Below, piece by piece: positions 52,566-61,159 of a stretch of 64,000 bases of DNA. Each line of letters starts with the position of its first letter. Within the stretch, counting starts at the first letter, position 1. A program made the translations under genes and the position numbers. A model generated the notes under the pieces. That model saw only the letters and a program-made list of their open reading frames with translations, made no database searches and had not been told where the DNA came from. The stretch spans positions 37,291 to 101,290 of the forward strand of contig NZ_BSDJ01000029.1 in the NCBI RefSeq assembly GCF_027925525.1, in the 5' to 3' direction. This stretch comes from Paenibacillus tyrphae. GTDB lineage: Bacteria; Bacillota; Bacilli; Paenibacillales; NBRC-103111.

Positions 52566-53213
52566 CTACTTCCCCTCAATCCCGACAATCGGCACAATAT
52601 CGCGCATATCTTGAATGATATGGGTCGGGTTGTACTGTTTCAAATATTCGGTCCCTTTCAGCGACCAAGCGACCGCTACCGACGGAATGCCCGCATTGTG
52701 CGCCGCTTCGATGTCATAGTGGCTGTCGCCGACCATTAGCGCGGACGAGAGGTCGCCGCCAAGCTCCCGGACCGCTTTGTGAATCCCTTCCGGGTCCGGC
52801 TTCGCTTTCTCGACGTCGTCCACCGTTACAATCGTACCGAAATAGTCGTACAGCCCCATCAGCTTCAGTCCCATTTCCGTCGTCTGCCGGATTTTGCTAG
52901 TCACCACGCCCAGCTTGACCCCGGCGGCATGAAGCTTGGCCACCGTCTCGCGTACATAGGGAAATTCCCGCACCAGCTCGTCATGATGCGCAATGTTGAA
53001 CGCCCGGTACTTTTGCACCAAATCGTCCACCTGCTCCCGTCCGGAAAAGAATATCATCTGCTCGATCAACGGCCGTCCCATGTTCGGCACAATGTGTTCC
53101 CGGGTTACCGGCTCCGCGGTGATTCCCTCAAACGTATGCAAGAACGACTGAATAATGAGCTCGTTCGTATCGACAATCGTTCCGTCCAGATCAAATAACA
53201 CGGTTTGTATCAT
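52566..53213 (-). CDS. ppaX: Pyrophosphatase PpaX
   Basis: HAD-superfamily phosphatase of 215 residues. Motif I DLDGTIVDT (8-16), motif II VTSK, motif III KPDPEGIH and motif IV MVGDSHYDIEAAHNAG are all present. In B. subtilis PpaX removes pyrophosphate made when HPrK/P dephosphorylates P-Ser-HPr; hprK is two genes upstream here, supporting the assignment. Start overlaps the end of lgt closely (5 bp), with AAGGAG inside lgt. Confidence 0.94.
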   Translation of the reverse strand: MIQTVLFDLDGTIVDTNELIIQSFLHTFEGITAEPVTREHIVPNMGRPLIEQMIFFSGREQVDDLVQKYRAFNIAHHDELVREFPYVRETVAKLHAAGVKLGVVTSKIRQTTEMGLKLMGLYDYFGTIVTVDDVEKAKPDPEGIHKAVRELGGDLSSALMVGDSHYDIEAAHNAGIPSVAVAWSLKGTEYLKQYNPTHIIQDMRDIVPIVGIEGK

Positions 53214-53217
53214 GCTG

Positions 53218-54213
53218 CTACTCCTTTGCCTTTACGTCTGCTTCTTTGCTGCCATCTGGCCGAGTATCTGTACCAACGGCTTCTCCCGTTCCTTCCGACA
53301 CTTGTCCGATCCGTACAATCGGATCGCTATAGCGCTCCGAAGCTGCGCCCGTCCGGCGGCGAACGATGATAAGCGCAATCGCAGCCAGCACGATCAGTAC
53401 CGCCAGAAGCTGCGAAATCCGCACGTTACCTCCGTAGGTCATGAATCCGGGCTCGAAACCGAAAGCTTTCATCGGCGACCACATGCCGTTCATCAGCGCG
53501 GCCAGCCAGCTCGGTCCCGTAAAATCAAGGCTGTCTGTCCGCAAGCCCTCTACGAAAAACCGCCCGATCGAATACCAAATGAAATAACTGAAGAAAAGCT
53601 CCCCCGCCCGCAAAAACGAACGCCGACGCAGCACGAACAGCAGGAGGAGTCCTACGACGTTCCAAAGCGACTCATATAGAAACGTCGGATGGTAATACTG
53701 GCCTTCAATCAGCATTTGATTGACGAGCCAGTCCGGCAGATGCAGATTGTTCCTGAGGAACGACTCCGCCACCGTTCCGCCGTGCGCTTCCTGGTTAATG
53801 AAGTTGCCCCAACGCCCGATCGCTTGTCCGATAATTAATCCCGGCGCGCAAATATCGGCAATACGCCAGAACGAATAGCCTTTCCGCCGCACGTAAATGA
53901 CCGCCGCGATAATTGCGCCGATCAACGCCCCGTAGATGGCAATACCGCCTTCCCAGACGGCAAAGACTTTCCATAGATTATCTTGATAATCTTCCCATTT
54001 GAAAGCGACATAGTAAATTCTTGCGCCAACGATCGCCGACGGCACCCCGATCAGCACCAGATCCATGAAGAAGTCCGGAGACATGCGGAACCGTCTGCCT
54101 TCTCGAATCGCGAGCAGCAGACCGACCAGCGCCGCCGTACCCAAGATAATGCCGTACCAACGGACGCTCAACGGACCGATCGCAAAAGCAATCGGATTAA
54201 TCGCGAGAAACAT
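53218..54213 (-). CDS. lgt: Prolipoprotein diacylglyceryl transferase
   Basis: Membrane enzyme that adds diacylglycerol to the lipobox Cys of lipoproteins. Encodes 331 residues with about seven helices; signature GRWGNFINQEAHGG and the PTFLYESLWN segment are present. The last 45 residues are a polar extension (ERYSDPIVRIGQVSEGTGE..) longer than in B. subtilis. Part of hprK-lgt-ppaX. Confidence 0.96.
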   Translation of the reverse strand: MFLAINPIAFAIGPLSVRWYGIILGTAALVGLLLAIREGRRFRMSPDFFMDLVLIGVPSAIVGARIYYVAFKWEDYQDNLWKVFAVWEGGIAIYGALIGAIIAAVIYVRRKGYSFWRIADICAPGLIIGQAIGRWGNFINQEAHGGTVAESFLRNNLHLPDWLVNQMLIEGQYYHPTFLYESLWNVVGLLLLFVLRRRSFLRAGELFFSYFIWYSIGRFFVEGLRTDSLDFTGPSWLAALMNGMWSPMKAFGFEPGFMTYGGNVRISQLLAVLIVLAAIALIIVRRRTGAASERYSDPIVRIGQVSEGTGEAVGTDTRPDGSKEADVKAKE

Positions 54214-54270
54214 GCTTGTGACTCCTTCCTTATGCCAAAAATTTGTCCACCCTCAAAACGGGGCTTCCCC

Positions 54271-55209
54271 TTACAAATCGTCCATGTCCTCGGCCAGCGA
54301 CTCGGTCAATTTATTCGTAAACTGCAGGGCCGCGTTATAGCCCATCCGTTTCAAGCGGAAGTTCATCGCCGCAACCTCAATAATAACCGCCAGGTTTCGT
54401 CCCGGCCGCACCGGAACCGTTACAAGCGGTATGTTCGTATCGATAATCTGCGTCGTTTCCTCGTCCAGGCCGAGCCGGTCGTACTGTTTGTCCTGCTGCC
54501 AAGTCTCCAGCTTGACCACCACGGATATTTTCTTCTCGGTACGCACCGCACCGGCGCCGAACAGCGTCATAACGTTAATAATCCCGATGCCGCGGATTTC
54601 AAGCAGGTGCCGGATTAACTCGGGCGCATTGCCGATCAGCTGATGGTCGGCCGTTTGACGGATTTCCACCGCATCGTCCGCGATCAGCCGGTGTCCTCGC
54701 TTCACCAGCTCCAATGCCGTTTCGCTCTTGCCGATACCACTGGACCCGGAAATCAACATCCCGATACCATATACATCGACCAGCACCCCATGAATCGTCG
54801 TCGTAGGGGCAAGCCGGTTTTCCAGAAAGTTCGTTACGCGGCTGGCCAAAATCGTCGTCGCCATCGCCGTCCGAACGACCGTGATCTGATGGTCGTTGGC
54901 CGCAGCAAGCAACTCGATTGGCGCGTCCATCCCGCGACTGATAATAATGCAGGGTGTCTCCTCCGGCGCGCACAGCCGGTGCATCCGGTCCATCCGCTCC
55001 TCCGACGACAATCCGTCGAAAAACGTCAGCTCCGTTTTGCCGAGAATTTGAACCCGGTCCGTCGGATGGAATTCATAGTATCCAGCCATCTCGAGCCCGG
55101 GACGGTACAAATCCGCCGTGACGATCGGACGCTTCAGTCCCTCTTCGCCGCAAATAATTTCCAGATGGAACTCTCTCACCAAATCCGATACTTTCACTTT
55201 TTTCGGCAT
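54271..55209 (-). CDS. hprK: HPr(Ser) kinase/phosphorylase
   Basis: Phosphorylates Ser46 of HPr and Crh in response to glycolytic intermediates and reverses it with phosphate. Encodes 312 residues: N-terminal domain, His140, Walker A GSSGIGKS (155-162), and the family signature LEIRGIGIINVMTLFGAGAV. Substrate Crh is encoded at 35101. First gene of hprK-lgt-ppaX-yvoF. Confidence 0.97.
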   Translation of the reverse strand: MPKKVKVSDLVREFHLEIICGEEGLKRPIVTADLYRPGLEMAGYYEFHPTDRVQILGKTELTFFDGLSSEERMDRMHRLCAPEETPCIIISRGMDAPIELLAAANDHQITVVRTAMATTILASRVTNFLENRLAPTTTIHGVLVDVYGIGMLISGSSGIGKSETALELVKRGHRLIADDAVEIRQTADHQLIGNAPELIRHLLEIRGIGIINVMTLFGAGAVRTEKKISVVVKLETWQQDKQYDRLGLDEETTQIIDTNIPLVTVPVRPGRNLAVIIEVAAMNFRLKRMGYNAALQFTNKLTESLAEDMDDL

Positions 55210-55267
55210 CGTGATCTTTCTCCTTTTTATCCCAATATCCTCATCCTAAAGGAATCAGTCGCATAAA

Positions 55268-56164
55268 TCAACCGGAAGAAGCCGTGCGAAGCCCTCTTAC
55301 CTGCTGGACAAAACGATCCAGCGCAAGCGTGCCCGCCCGCTCCTCGCCTTGGATCAACGACAACAAACGGGTCAGACGCTGGCCGCGAATCCGCAGCTCT
55401 TTCAGTTCCTCCGTAGCAAGCATCCGTCCTACGGTCCAGCGCGACAGTACGGCAATGCCGAGTCCGGCCGCAACCGTCTCCTTGACGCCTTGCGTACTGC
55501 TCAGCACATAGGCCCGTTGTACCCGCAATCTCCACTCGCGGATCAATCGGTCGCTATAAGCCCGGGTACCGGAGCCGACCTCGCGGAAGATCCAGACTTG
55601 GTCCTGCAAAGCGTCCGGCGTCACTTCCCGGTACGCCGCAAGCGGATGGCCGGCCGGAACGGCCACGATCATCTCGTCCTCCATGAATGTCTCCGAACGA
55701 ATCCCCGGCCGCTGTAGCTCTCCTTCGACCAGCCCGACCTCCAGTTCGTGCGCTTGCACGAGCCGCTCGATTTCATCCGTATTGCCGACGGTGACCTGTA
55801 CCTCTACCCCCGGATACAGCCGTGCATAGCTCGCCAGCAGCTTGGGCAAAAGAAACTCTCCGATCGTGAAGCTTGCCCCGACGCTTAAACTGCCGGAGAC
55901 GACCTGATTCAGCCTGTCGATCTCATGCTTCGCCGTCTCGTATTGCAGCAGTATCGCCTTCGCTTGTCGATACAAGATTTCCCCCGCCTCCGTCAGCTTC
56001 ACCCGCTTCGACGAACGGTGAAGCAGCTTCGTCCCGAACTCGTTTTCCAAGTTGCGGATATGCATGCTAACCCCGGGCTGAGACAAATGCAGCAGCTCCG
56101 CGGCACGTGAAAAATGCTGCAGCTCCGCAACGGTCACAAACACTTTCAACTGCTCGATGCTCAT
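55268..56164 (-). CDS. LysR family transcriptional regulator
   Basis: Encodes 298 residues. N-terminal winged helix-turn-helix HFSRAAELLHLSQPGVSMHIRNLE is canonical, followed by a periplasmic-binding-protein-like effector domain (EVQVTVGNTDEIERLVQAHELEVGLVEG). Resembles the CysL/YeiE branch, but targets are unknown. Convergent/downstream neighbours give no clear hint; it may act on a divergent gene outside its locus. Confidence 0.88.
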   Translation of the reverse strand: MSIEQLKVFVTVAELQHFSRAAELLHLSQPGVSMHIRNLENEFGTKLLHRSSKRVKLTEAGEILYRQAKAILLQYETAKHEIDRLNQVVSGSLSVGASFTIGEFLLPKLLASYARLYPGVEVQVTVGNTDEIERLVQAHELEVGLVEGELQRPGIRSETFMEDEMIVAVPAGHPLAAYREVTPDALQDQVWIFREVGSGTRAYSDRLIREWRLRVQRAYVLSSTQGVKETVAAGLGIAVLSRWTVGRMLATEELKELRIRGQRLTRLLSLIQGEERAGTLALDRFVQQVRGLRTASSG

Positions 56165-56283
56165 GAATCTTCCACACTCCCTAGCTCTTCGTACAGCCGC
56201 GCTGTCCGGACGAACCCTTCATTCGTAGAGGCTACGCCTAGCATATCGCGATTTCCCTTCCAATGCCAGCCGCCAGCCGCAGC

Positions 56284-56316
56284 AAAAAAGGCCAGCCCGT
56301 CAGGACTGACCTTTTA
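56284..56316 (-). terminator. Terminator after the ugpC-type gene
   Basis: Minus-strand stem AAGGTCAGTCC / GGGCTGGCCTT followed by TTTTTT. Confidence 0.75.
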
Positions 56317-56332
56317 TTCCGTTCGATCCACA

Positions 56333-57457
56333 TTAAGCGTTCAGCAAAATGGAATTCGTCGTATCTTTATCGAAGAAGTGAACTTTGTTCATGTCCACAG
56401 CAAGCTTCACGTTGGAGCCTTCTTTAGCGTTCGAGCGGCCGTCTACACGAACAACGGCCATTTGGCTGCCGATTCCGCTTAGGTGCAAGAGCATTTCATG
56501 ACCGAGGTTCTCCGCCACCTCCACATGAGCGTTGATGATGGTGTTCGGAGAAGCTTCCATAAAGATCGCTTCTTCGTGGAAATCTTCCGGACGTACGCCC
56601 AGCACGACTTCCTTGCCGGCATAACCTTTTTCGCGGAGGATTTTGGCTTTGCCTTCCGGTACTTCGACATTAAAGCCTGCTGCTTTAAAGTACAAGCTGC
56701 CGCCTTGCTCAGCAAATCCACCATGGATAAAGTTCATGGATGGGGAACCGATAAAGCCGGCTACGAACATGTTCACCGGATAGTTGTAGATCTCCTCCGG
56801 AGAAGCCGCTTGTTGAATGATGCCTTTATCCATAACGACGATCCGGTCGCCCATCGTCATCGCTTCCGTTTGGTCATGCGTTACGTAGATTGTCGTCGTT
56901 TCGAGACGTTTCACGAGCTTCGTAATTTCGGCGCGCATTTGTACGCGCAGCTTCGCGTCCAAGTTGGACAGCGGTTCGTCCATCAGGAACACTTGCGGCT
57001 CACGGACAATCGCCCGGCCCAAGGCAACACGCTGACGCTGACCGCCGGAGAGCGCCTTCGGCTTGCGGTCGAGCAAGTGCTCGATATCGAGAATTTTAGC
57101 CGCTTCGCGCACGCGAGCGTCGATGTCGGCTTTTTTGAATTTACGCAGCTTCAAACCGAATGCCATGTTTTGATATACGTTCATATGGGGATACAAAGCG
57201 TAGGATTGGAATACCATCGCAATATCGCGGTCTTTCGGAGCGACGTCGTTCACGAGACGGTCGCCGATATACAGTTCGCCTTCCGTGATTTCTTCCAAAC
57301 CGGCGATCATCCGCAGCGTCGTGGATTTACCGCAACCGGAAGCGCCTACCAGAACCAGAAATTCCTTGTCCTGAATATCGAGATGGAAGTCTTTCACCGT
57401 TGCTTCTTCTGCGCCCGGATATTTTTTGACGATGTGGTTCAAACGTACACCTGCCAT
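56333..57457 (-). CDS. ugpC: Sugar ABC transporter ATPase, MsmX/UgpC type
   Basis: Encodes 374 residues: Walker A GASGCGKST (38-46), signature LSGGQ (136-140), Walker B VFLMDEPLSNLD, H-loop YVTHDQTEAMTMGDRI and the C-terminal TOBE regulatory domain (KEVVLGVRPEDFHE). In Bacillus MsmX energises several sugar importers encoded elsewhere; the absence of permease or binding-protein genes here fits such a shared ATPase. Monocistronic, strong ribosome site AGGGGGA. Confidence 0.92.
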   Translation of the reverse strand: MAGVRLNHIVKKYPGAEEATVKDFHLDIQDKEFLVLVGASGCGKSTTLRMIAGLEEITEGELYIGDRLVNDVAPKDRDIAMVFQSYALYPHMNVYQNMAFGLKLRKFKKADIDARVREAAKILDIEHLLDRKPKALSGGQRQRVALGRAIVREPQVFLMDEPLSNLDAKLRVQMRAEITKLVKRLETTTIYVTHDQTEAMTMGDRIVVMDKGIIQQAASPEEIYNYPVNMFVAGFIGSPSMNFIHGGFAEQGGSLYFKAAGFNVEVPEGKAKILREKGYAGKEVVLGVRPEDFHEEAIFMEASPNTIINAHVEVAENLGHEMLLHLSGIGSQMAVVRVDGRSNAKEGSNVKLAVDMNKVHFFDKDTTNSILLNA

Positions 57458-57550
57458 GATTGATTCCCCCTACGAATTAGTATCGTGTTCATTGGTTAAA
57501 TCATACCGTAACAAGGCGTATCATGACTATGCACAATCTCTACAAAAAAA

Positions 57551-58666
57551 CTACTTTCTTTTCGTTACTTTGTACAATAGCATGGCAATCTTCACAAGCA
57601 CGGCATTATTGAACGTCCGCACGTCCAATCCCGTCTCCTGCTTGAATTTGTCCAAACGGTACAACAGCGTATTGCGGTGAATATACAGCTTTTTGGCGGT
57701 CTCGCTGACGTTGCAGTCCAATTCGAAAAACTGTTCAAGCGTCGTCATCGTCTCCGCATCGAACGCCACGTCGAGCCGTTTCAGTACATGCTCCAGAAAG
57801 CTCGCCTTCTCTGCTTCCGGTACCAAATGCACCAGCCTTTCCAGTTGGAGCTCCCATGGCATATGCATGTTGCTGCCTACGTGATACGTGCGTCCCAGCA
57901 TCATCGTCTCCCTGAGCTGGAGCACCGCGCCATATAACGATTTGGCCGGCATGATCGGGTAGTGGATGGCCAGATGGCACTCGCCTACCCATTCGTTCTC
58001 AAGCATTTCGTGCAAGCCGTAGCCGGTGGCCGCGAGCCGGTCTTCCAGCGTTTCGCTGTCCGAATCTTCCTTATCGTCGCCGGAATCCATCGACATGATT
58101 TTCTCCGAGCCGAGAATGAGCCATTCCTTATCCGTCAGTGGAATCAAGGTCATATCCGCATCGAAGAACGATTCCAGCAGCTTCTTCAGCTCCCGGTCGT
58201 GCGCCCGCCGCGAGGTTGTGTAATCCCCATACAACAGCAGCGGAATTTTTTTGGAGTAAAGCGACAGCTGCGACACCAGAGCATCGGGCATCTCGGCCTG
58301 CGTCAAGCCCAGCTCCTGCTGCGTGCGAAGCCAATCGCGCACCATCCCCGCTTTGCGCTCCTCCTCGTTGACGAGCGACGGAGACTTTTTATCCTGCGTT
58401 TTACGGCTTTCCAGCGTAAGCTCCACAAGCCGCCGTTCCACCGGCGATACGGCATCTGCCTGTATGGTCAGAAGCAGCGCCTCCTGCCCTTCTTTTTGCG
58501 CCAAAAAAAGAAGCCTGTCCTCTCTAATCAAGCTTCCGCCTACGGACCCCGGCTCGGCCCTATGCTTCTCCGCTTCGCGCCGCCACGCTTCCCAGGCCCA
58601 TTTGGTGGTTTGAACCGGAGTATTCAATATGGCTTCAAGCTGCTCCCTCACTTGTTCCCAATCCAT
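57551..58666 (-). CDS. PucR-type helix-turn-helix regulator (CdaR-like)
   Basis: Encodes 371 residues. The C-terminal 60 residues hold the PucR helix-turn-helix, with CNVSETAKKLYIHRNTLLYRLDKFKQ as recognition region. The middle resembles a GGDEF-related CdaR domain (ILGSEKIMSMDSG..), and an N-terminal part of no clear class. Lies just upstream of the ugpC-type gene on the same strand with 93 bp between, so it may regulate sugar uptake; target inferred only. Confidence 0.8.
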   Translation of the reverse strand: MDWEQVREQLEAILNTPVQTTKWAWEAWRREAEKHRAEPGSVGGSLIREDRLLFLAQKEGQEALLLTIQADAVSPVERRLVELTLESRKTQDKKSPSLVNEEERKAGMVRDWLRTQQELGLTQAEMPDALVSQLSLYSKKIPLLLYGDYTTSRRAHDRELKKLLESFFDADMTLIPLTDKEWLILGSEKIMSMDSGDDKEDSDSETLEDRLAATGYGLHEMLENEWVGECHLAIHYPIMPAKSLYGAVLQLRETMMLGRTYHVGSNMHMPWELQLERLVHLVPEAEKASFLEHVLKRLDVAFDAETMTTLEQFFELDCNVSETAKKLYIHRNTLLYRLDKFKQETGLDVRTFNNAVLVKIAMLLYKVTKRK

Positions 58667-58879
58667 CTCCTCGCTCCCAACCCTATGTCTGTATTAAATA
58701 ACTGATTACCATCTATTGTATCACAATCGGGACTAGGAACCGCAACAAAAGGAGCTGCCTTTGGACCGTAAATCATTAATTGCGTTTAGCTAAGGATAAG
58801 AGCATAAGATACGGTAATAATAAAAATGTAAATTTTCCACCGTCATCCATTCTTTAGCAAAGAGAAGGAGGACTGTGCT
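58667..58879. other. Divergent promoter region
   Basis: 213 bp between the PucR-type gene and the larA-like operon. AT-rich stretches are seen but no confident -35/-10 pair; AAGGAGG at 58865-58871 belongs to the larA-like gene. Confidence 0.4.
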
Positions 58880-60133
58880 ATTCCCGAACTGCGCTATGGC
58901 TGCACCACCGTCCCGTTGGAACTGCCTTCGGGCAGGACGTACGATACATTGACATACGGACTCGAAACTTTACCGACATCTCCCGAGCTGTCCCAAAACC
59001 GGATTCGCGAAGCATTGGCGGCGCCTATCGGGGCAAAGAGACTCCGTGAGCTTGCCAAGGGGACAAGCCGGGCCGTCATTCTGATCAGCGACGGTACCCG
59101 TTTGTGCCCGACCGCGCTGCTTTTGCCTCCGCTGCTGGAGGAGCTTGGCGCGGCTGGCCTTGGCGACGATCAGATTGATATTGTTGTGGCGCTCGGCGCC
59201 CATCGCAAGCACACGCCCGACGAATTGAAACGGCTGGTCGGGGCGGAAATCTACGCGAGAGTACGCGTGCATAATCATTCGGCCGAGTCGGAGGACTGCG
59301 TTTATAGGGGGACGACGTCGCTCGGCACCCCGGTCGAGATCAACCGCCTGGTCGCCGAGGCGCCGCTGCGCATTGCAACGGGCAACATCGAGCCGCATAC
59401 AATGGTAGGCATTTCAGGGGGTGTCAAGGCGCTCGTACCTGGTGTGGCGTCCAAGCGCACCATTGAATGCCACCATGCGTTGTCGTTAACATACAAGGCC
59501 GTGCCCGGCGTCCCGATGAATCCGCTGCACATCGATTTAGAGGAAGCCGAGCGGTTCGTTCCAATACAATTCTTGCTCAATGTGATTGTCGACCACGATC
59601 GTCATGTGCTGAAAGCCGTAGCCGGAAATCCCGCGGAAGCTCATAAGAAAGGGACCGAATTTGTCGCCGGCTGGTTTACCCGGCAGGTAACCGAACTGTA
59701 CGATGTCGTCATCGTTTCGGCCGGGGGAGCTCCGAAAGATTTGCAAATGTATCAAACTTTAAAAGCGCTCCGAAATGCCGCCGCTTTCGTAAAGCCGGGA
59801 GGTGCCCTGCTTCTTGTGGCGGAGTGTCCCGAAGGGATGGGAAACGGCTTGTTTCAGCATTGGATCGAAACGATGGGTGATCGCCGTAAAATGACGGACA
59901 AGCTGCGGGAACGATTCGTACTGGGCGCCCACAAAATTTTGCATGTGGAAGAAGTGCTGCACCGTGCCCGGGTATTTGTCCTTTCCTCATTGCCCCGTCA
60001 CTTGATAGAATTGCTGGGCTTTTATCCGGCCGACGATTTAAGCGCTACGGCCCAAGCTTTGCTGCAAGCCCCTGGTGCGAAGCTGGCTCTCATGCCGTTC
60101 GGCTCGCTAACCTATCCGCGTCATCACCGCTAA
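58880..60133 (+). CDS. larA: LarA-like nickel-dependent 2-hydroxy acid racemase/epimerase
   Basis: Encodes about 418 residues if translation starts at ATT 58880, which has AAGGAGG exactly eight bases upstream; the first in-frame TTG (58916) has no site. With the ATT start, the family residues fall near their L. plantarum positions: DGTR (Arg74), GAHRK (His108), EPHTM (His173), SGGVK (Lys183, which holds the nickel-pincer cofactor) and ECHH (198-199). The cofactor genes larB, larC and larE are not in the window. It heads an operon with a GMC oxidoreductase and its partner subunits, so its substrate may be a sugar acid rather than lactate (inference). Confidence 0.8.
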   Translation: MPELRYGCTTVPLELPSGRTYDTLTYGLETLPTSPELSQNRIREALAAPIGAKRLRELAKGTSRAVILISDGTRLCPTALLLPPLLEELGAAGLGDDQIDIVVALGAHRKHTPDELKRLVGAEIYARVRVHNHSAESEDCVYRGTTSLGTPVEINRLVAEAPLRIATGNIEPHTMVGISGGVKALVPGVASKRTIECHHALSLTYKAVPGVPMNPLHIDLEEAERFVPIQFLLNVIVDHDRHVLKAVAGNPAEAHKKGTEFVAGWFTRQVTELYDVVIVSAGGAPKDLQMYQTLKALRNAAAFVKPGGALLLVAECPEGMGNGLFQHWIETMGDRRKMTDKLRERFVLGAHKILHVEEVLHRARVFVLSSLPRHLIELLGFYPADDLSATAQALLQAPGAKLALMPFGSLTYPRHHR

Positions 60134-60153
60134 CAGAACGGAGGAAGATTCGT

Positions 60154-60546
60154 ATGAACTGGATCGGATGGCCCATGGCACGCGTCGTTTTTTTGTTCGT
60201 GGGCGTCGCTTTTTTTGCCATTTGGATACAAGTGACCATCTCGCATTACCGTCAAAACTTTCACCATAAAGCCATGTGGGTTCCCGTCGTCTCTGCCCCC
60301 ATTTTCAGCCTGCTTGCCGTATTGCTTGCCTATTACCGGCTGGATTGGCTGCTTTACCTTTTTTCCTATCTTATGTGGTTCGGCGTTGTTGCAGGCGGCA
60401 TCGGGTTTTACTTTCATTTCCACGGGGTAGGCGTTCGCGTCGGCGGCTACACGATGCGCAACTTTCTTGTCGGTCCTCCTGTCGTGCTTCCGGTCTTGTT
60501 CAGCGCCTTGAGCGTCCTTGGACTTCTCGCCTATTATTGGAGGTAA
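60154..60546 (+). CDS. Small membrane protein of the dehydrogenase operon
   Basis: Encodes 130 residues with GGAGGAAG before ATG 60154. Four hydrophobic helices: about 9-28, 46-62, 65-90 and 104-126. HFHGVGVRVGGYTMRN lies between helices 3 and 4. No family recognised. Placed between the LarA-like gene and the gluconate-dehydrogenase subunit gene, it may anchor the dehydrogenase to the membrane or take electrons toward the quinone pool; no heme motif is visible. Confidence 0.75.
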   Translation: MNWIGWPMARVVFLFVGVAFFAIWIQVTISHYRQNFHHKAMWVPVVSAPIFSLLAVLLAYYRLDWLLYLFSYLMWFGVVAGGIGFYFHFHGVGVRVGGYTMRNFLVGPPVVLPVLFSALSVLGLLAYYWR

Positions 60547-60550
60547 ATCA

Positions 60551-61159
60551 ATGAAAAAGCTCACAAGGTACCCTTCCTACGATGTCATGCACGAAAAAGA
60601 CGCTTGGGACGATCATACCCAGCGAATCGTGCTTTCCCGGCTGCACACGACTGGCGATTATGTGTTCCTGACGACCGTCGAGGCCGAACATTTGCGGGCC
60701 TGGTGCTCTCTCTTGGTCGATGACGAACGTCCGGAAATCATTCAGTTCGTATTGGATCATATCGATCGGACACTGGCAGGCGGACAAGAAAGTCAGCGTA
60801 AAAGCGGCGAGCCGGAGGCAGCCGTACTAGTGCGCGAAGGGCTTCATGCCCTGGATCTCGCCTGTCAAACGATCCATACCGAACGCTTCTTTCACCTTCA
60901 ACCAAAGCAGAAAAAACAGCTCATGGTCGATGTCAGCCGCAATCAAGCGGTACCTCTCGAAGTGTGGCAGCACGTGCCGCAGGAAGCGTTGTTCAAGAAA
61001 TTGCTGAATCTCACTGTCGAGGCTTATTATTCTCATCCTGAAATATGGTCGGAGATCGGATACGGGGGTCCCGCTTATCCGCGCGGCTATGTACGTATGC
61101 ATCCGGGACAGCTTGATCCATGGGAGCCCAAGGAGGAGAAACAGCAGCATGAAGCGTAA
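60551..61159 (+). CDS. Gluconate 2-dehydrogenase subunit 3-like protein
   Basis: Encodes 202 residues from ATG 60551 (GGAGG eight bases upstream); an earlier frame to 60518 overlaps the preceding gene. The C-terminal half resembles gluconate 2-dehydrogenase subunit 3 (FKKLLNLTVEAYYSHPEIWSEIGYGGPAYPRGY). No Tat or Sec signal, unlike many proteobacterial homologues, so the enzyme may be cytoplasmic. Overlaps the GMC gene start by 11 bases. Confidence 0.85.
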   Translation: MKKLTRYPSYDVMHEKDAWDDHTQRIVLSRLHTTGDYVFLTTVEAEHLRAWCSLLVDDERPEIIQFVLDHIDRTLAGGQESQRKSGEPEAAVLVREGLHALDLACQTIHTERFFHLQPKQKKQLMVDVSRNQAVPLEVWQHVPQEALFKKLLNLTVEAYYSHPEIWSEIGYGGPAYPRGYVRMHPGQLDPWEPKEEKQQHEA

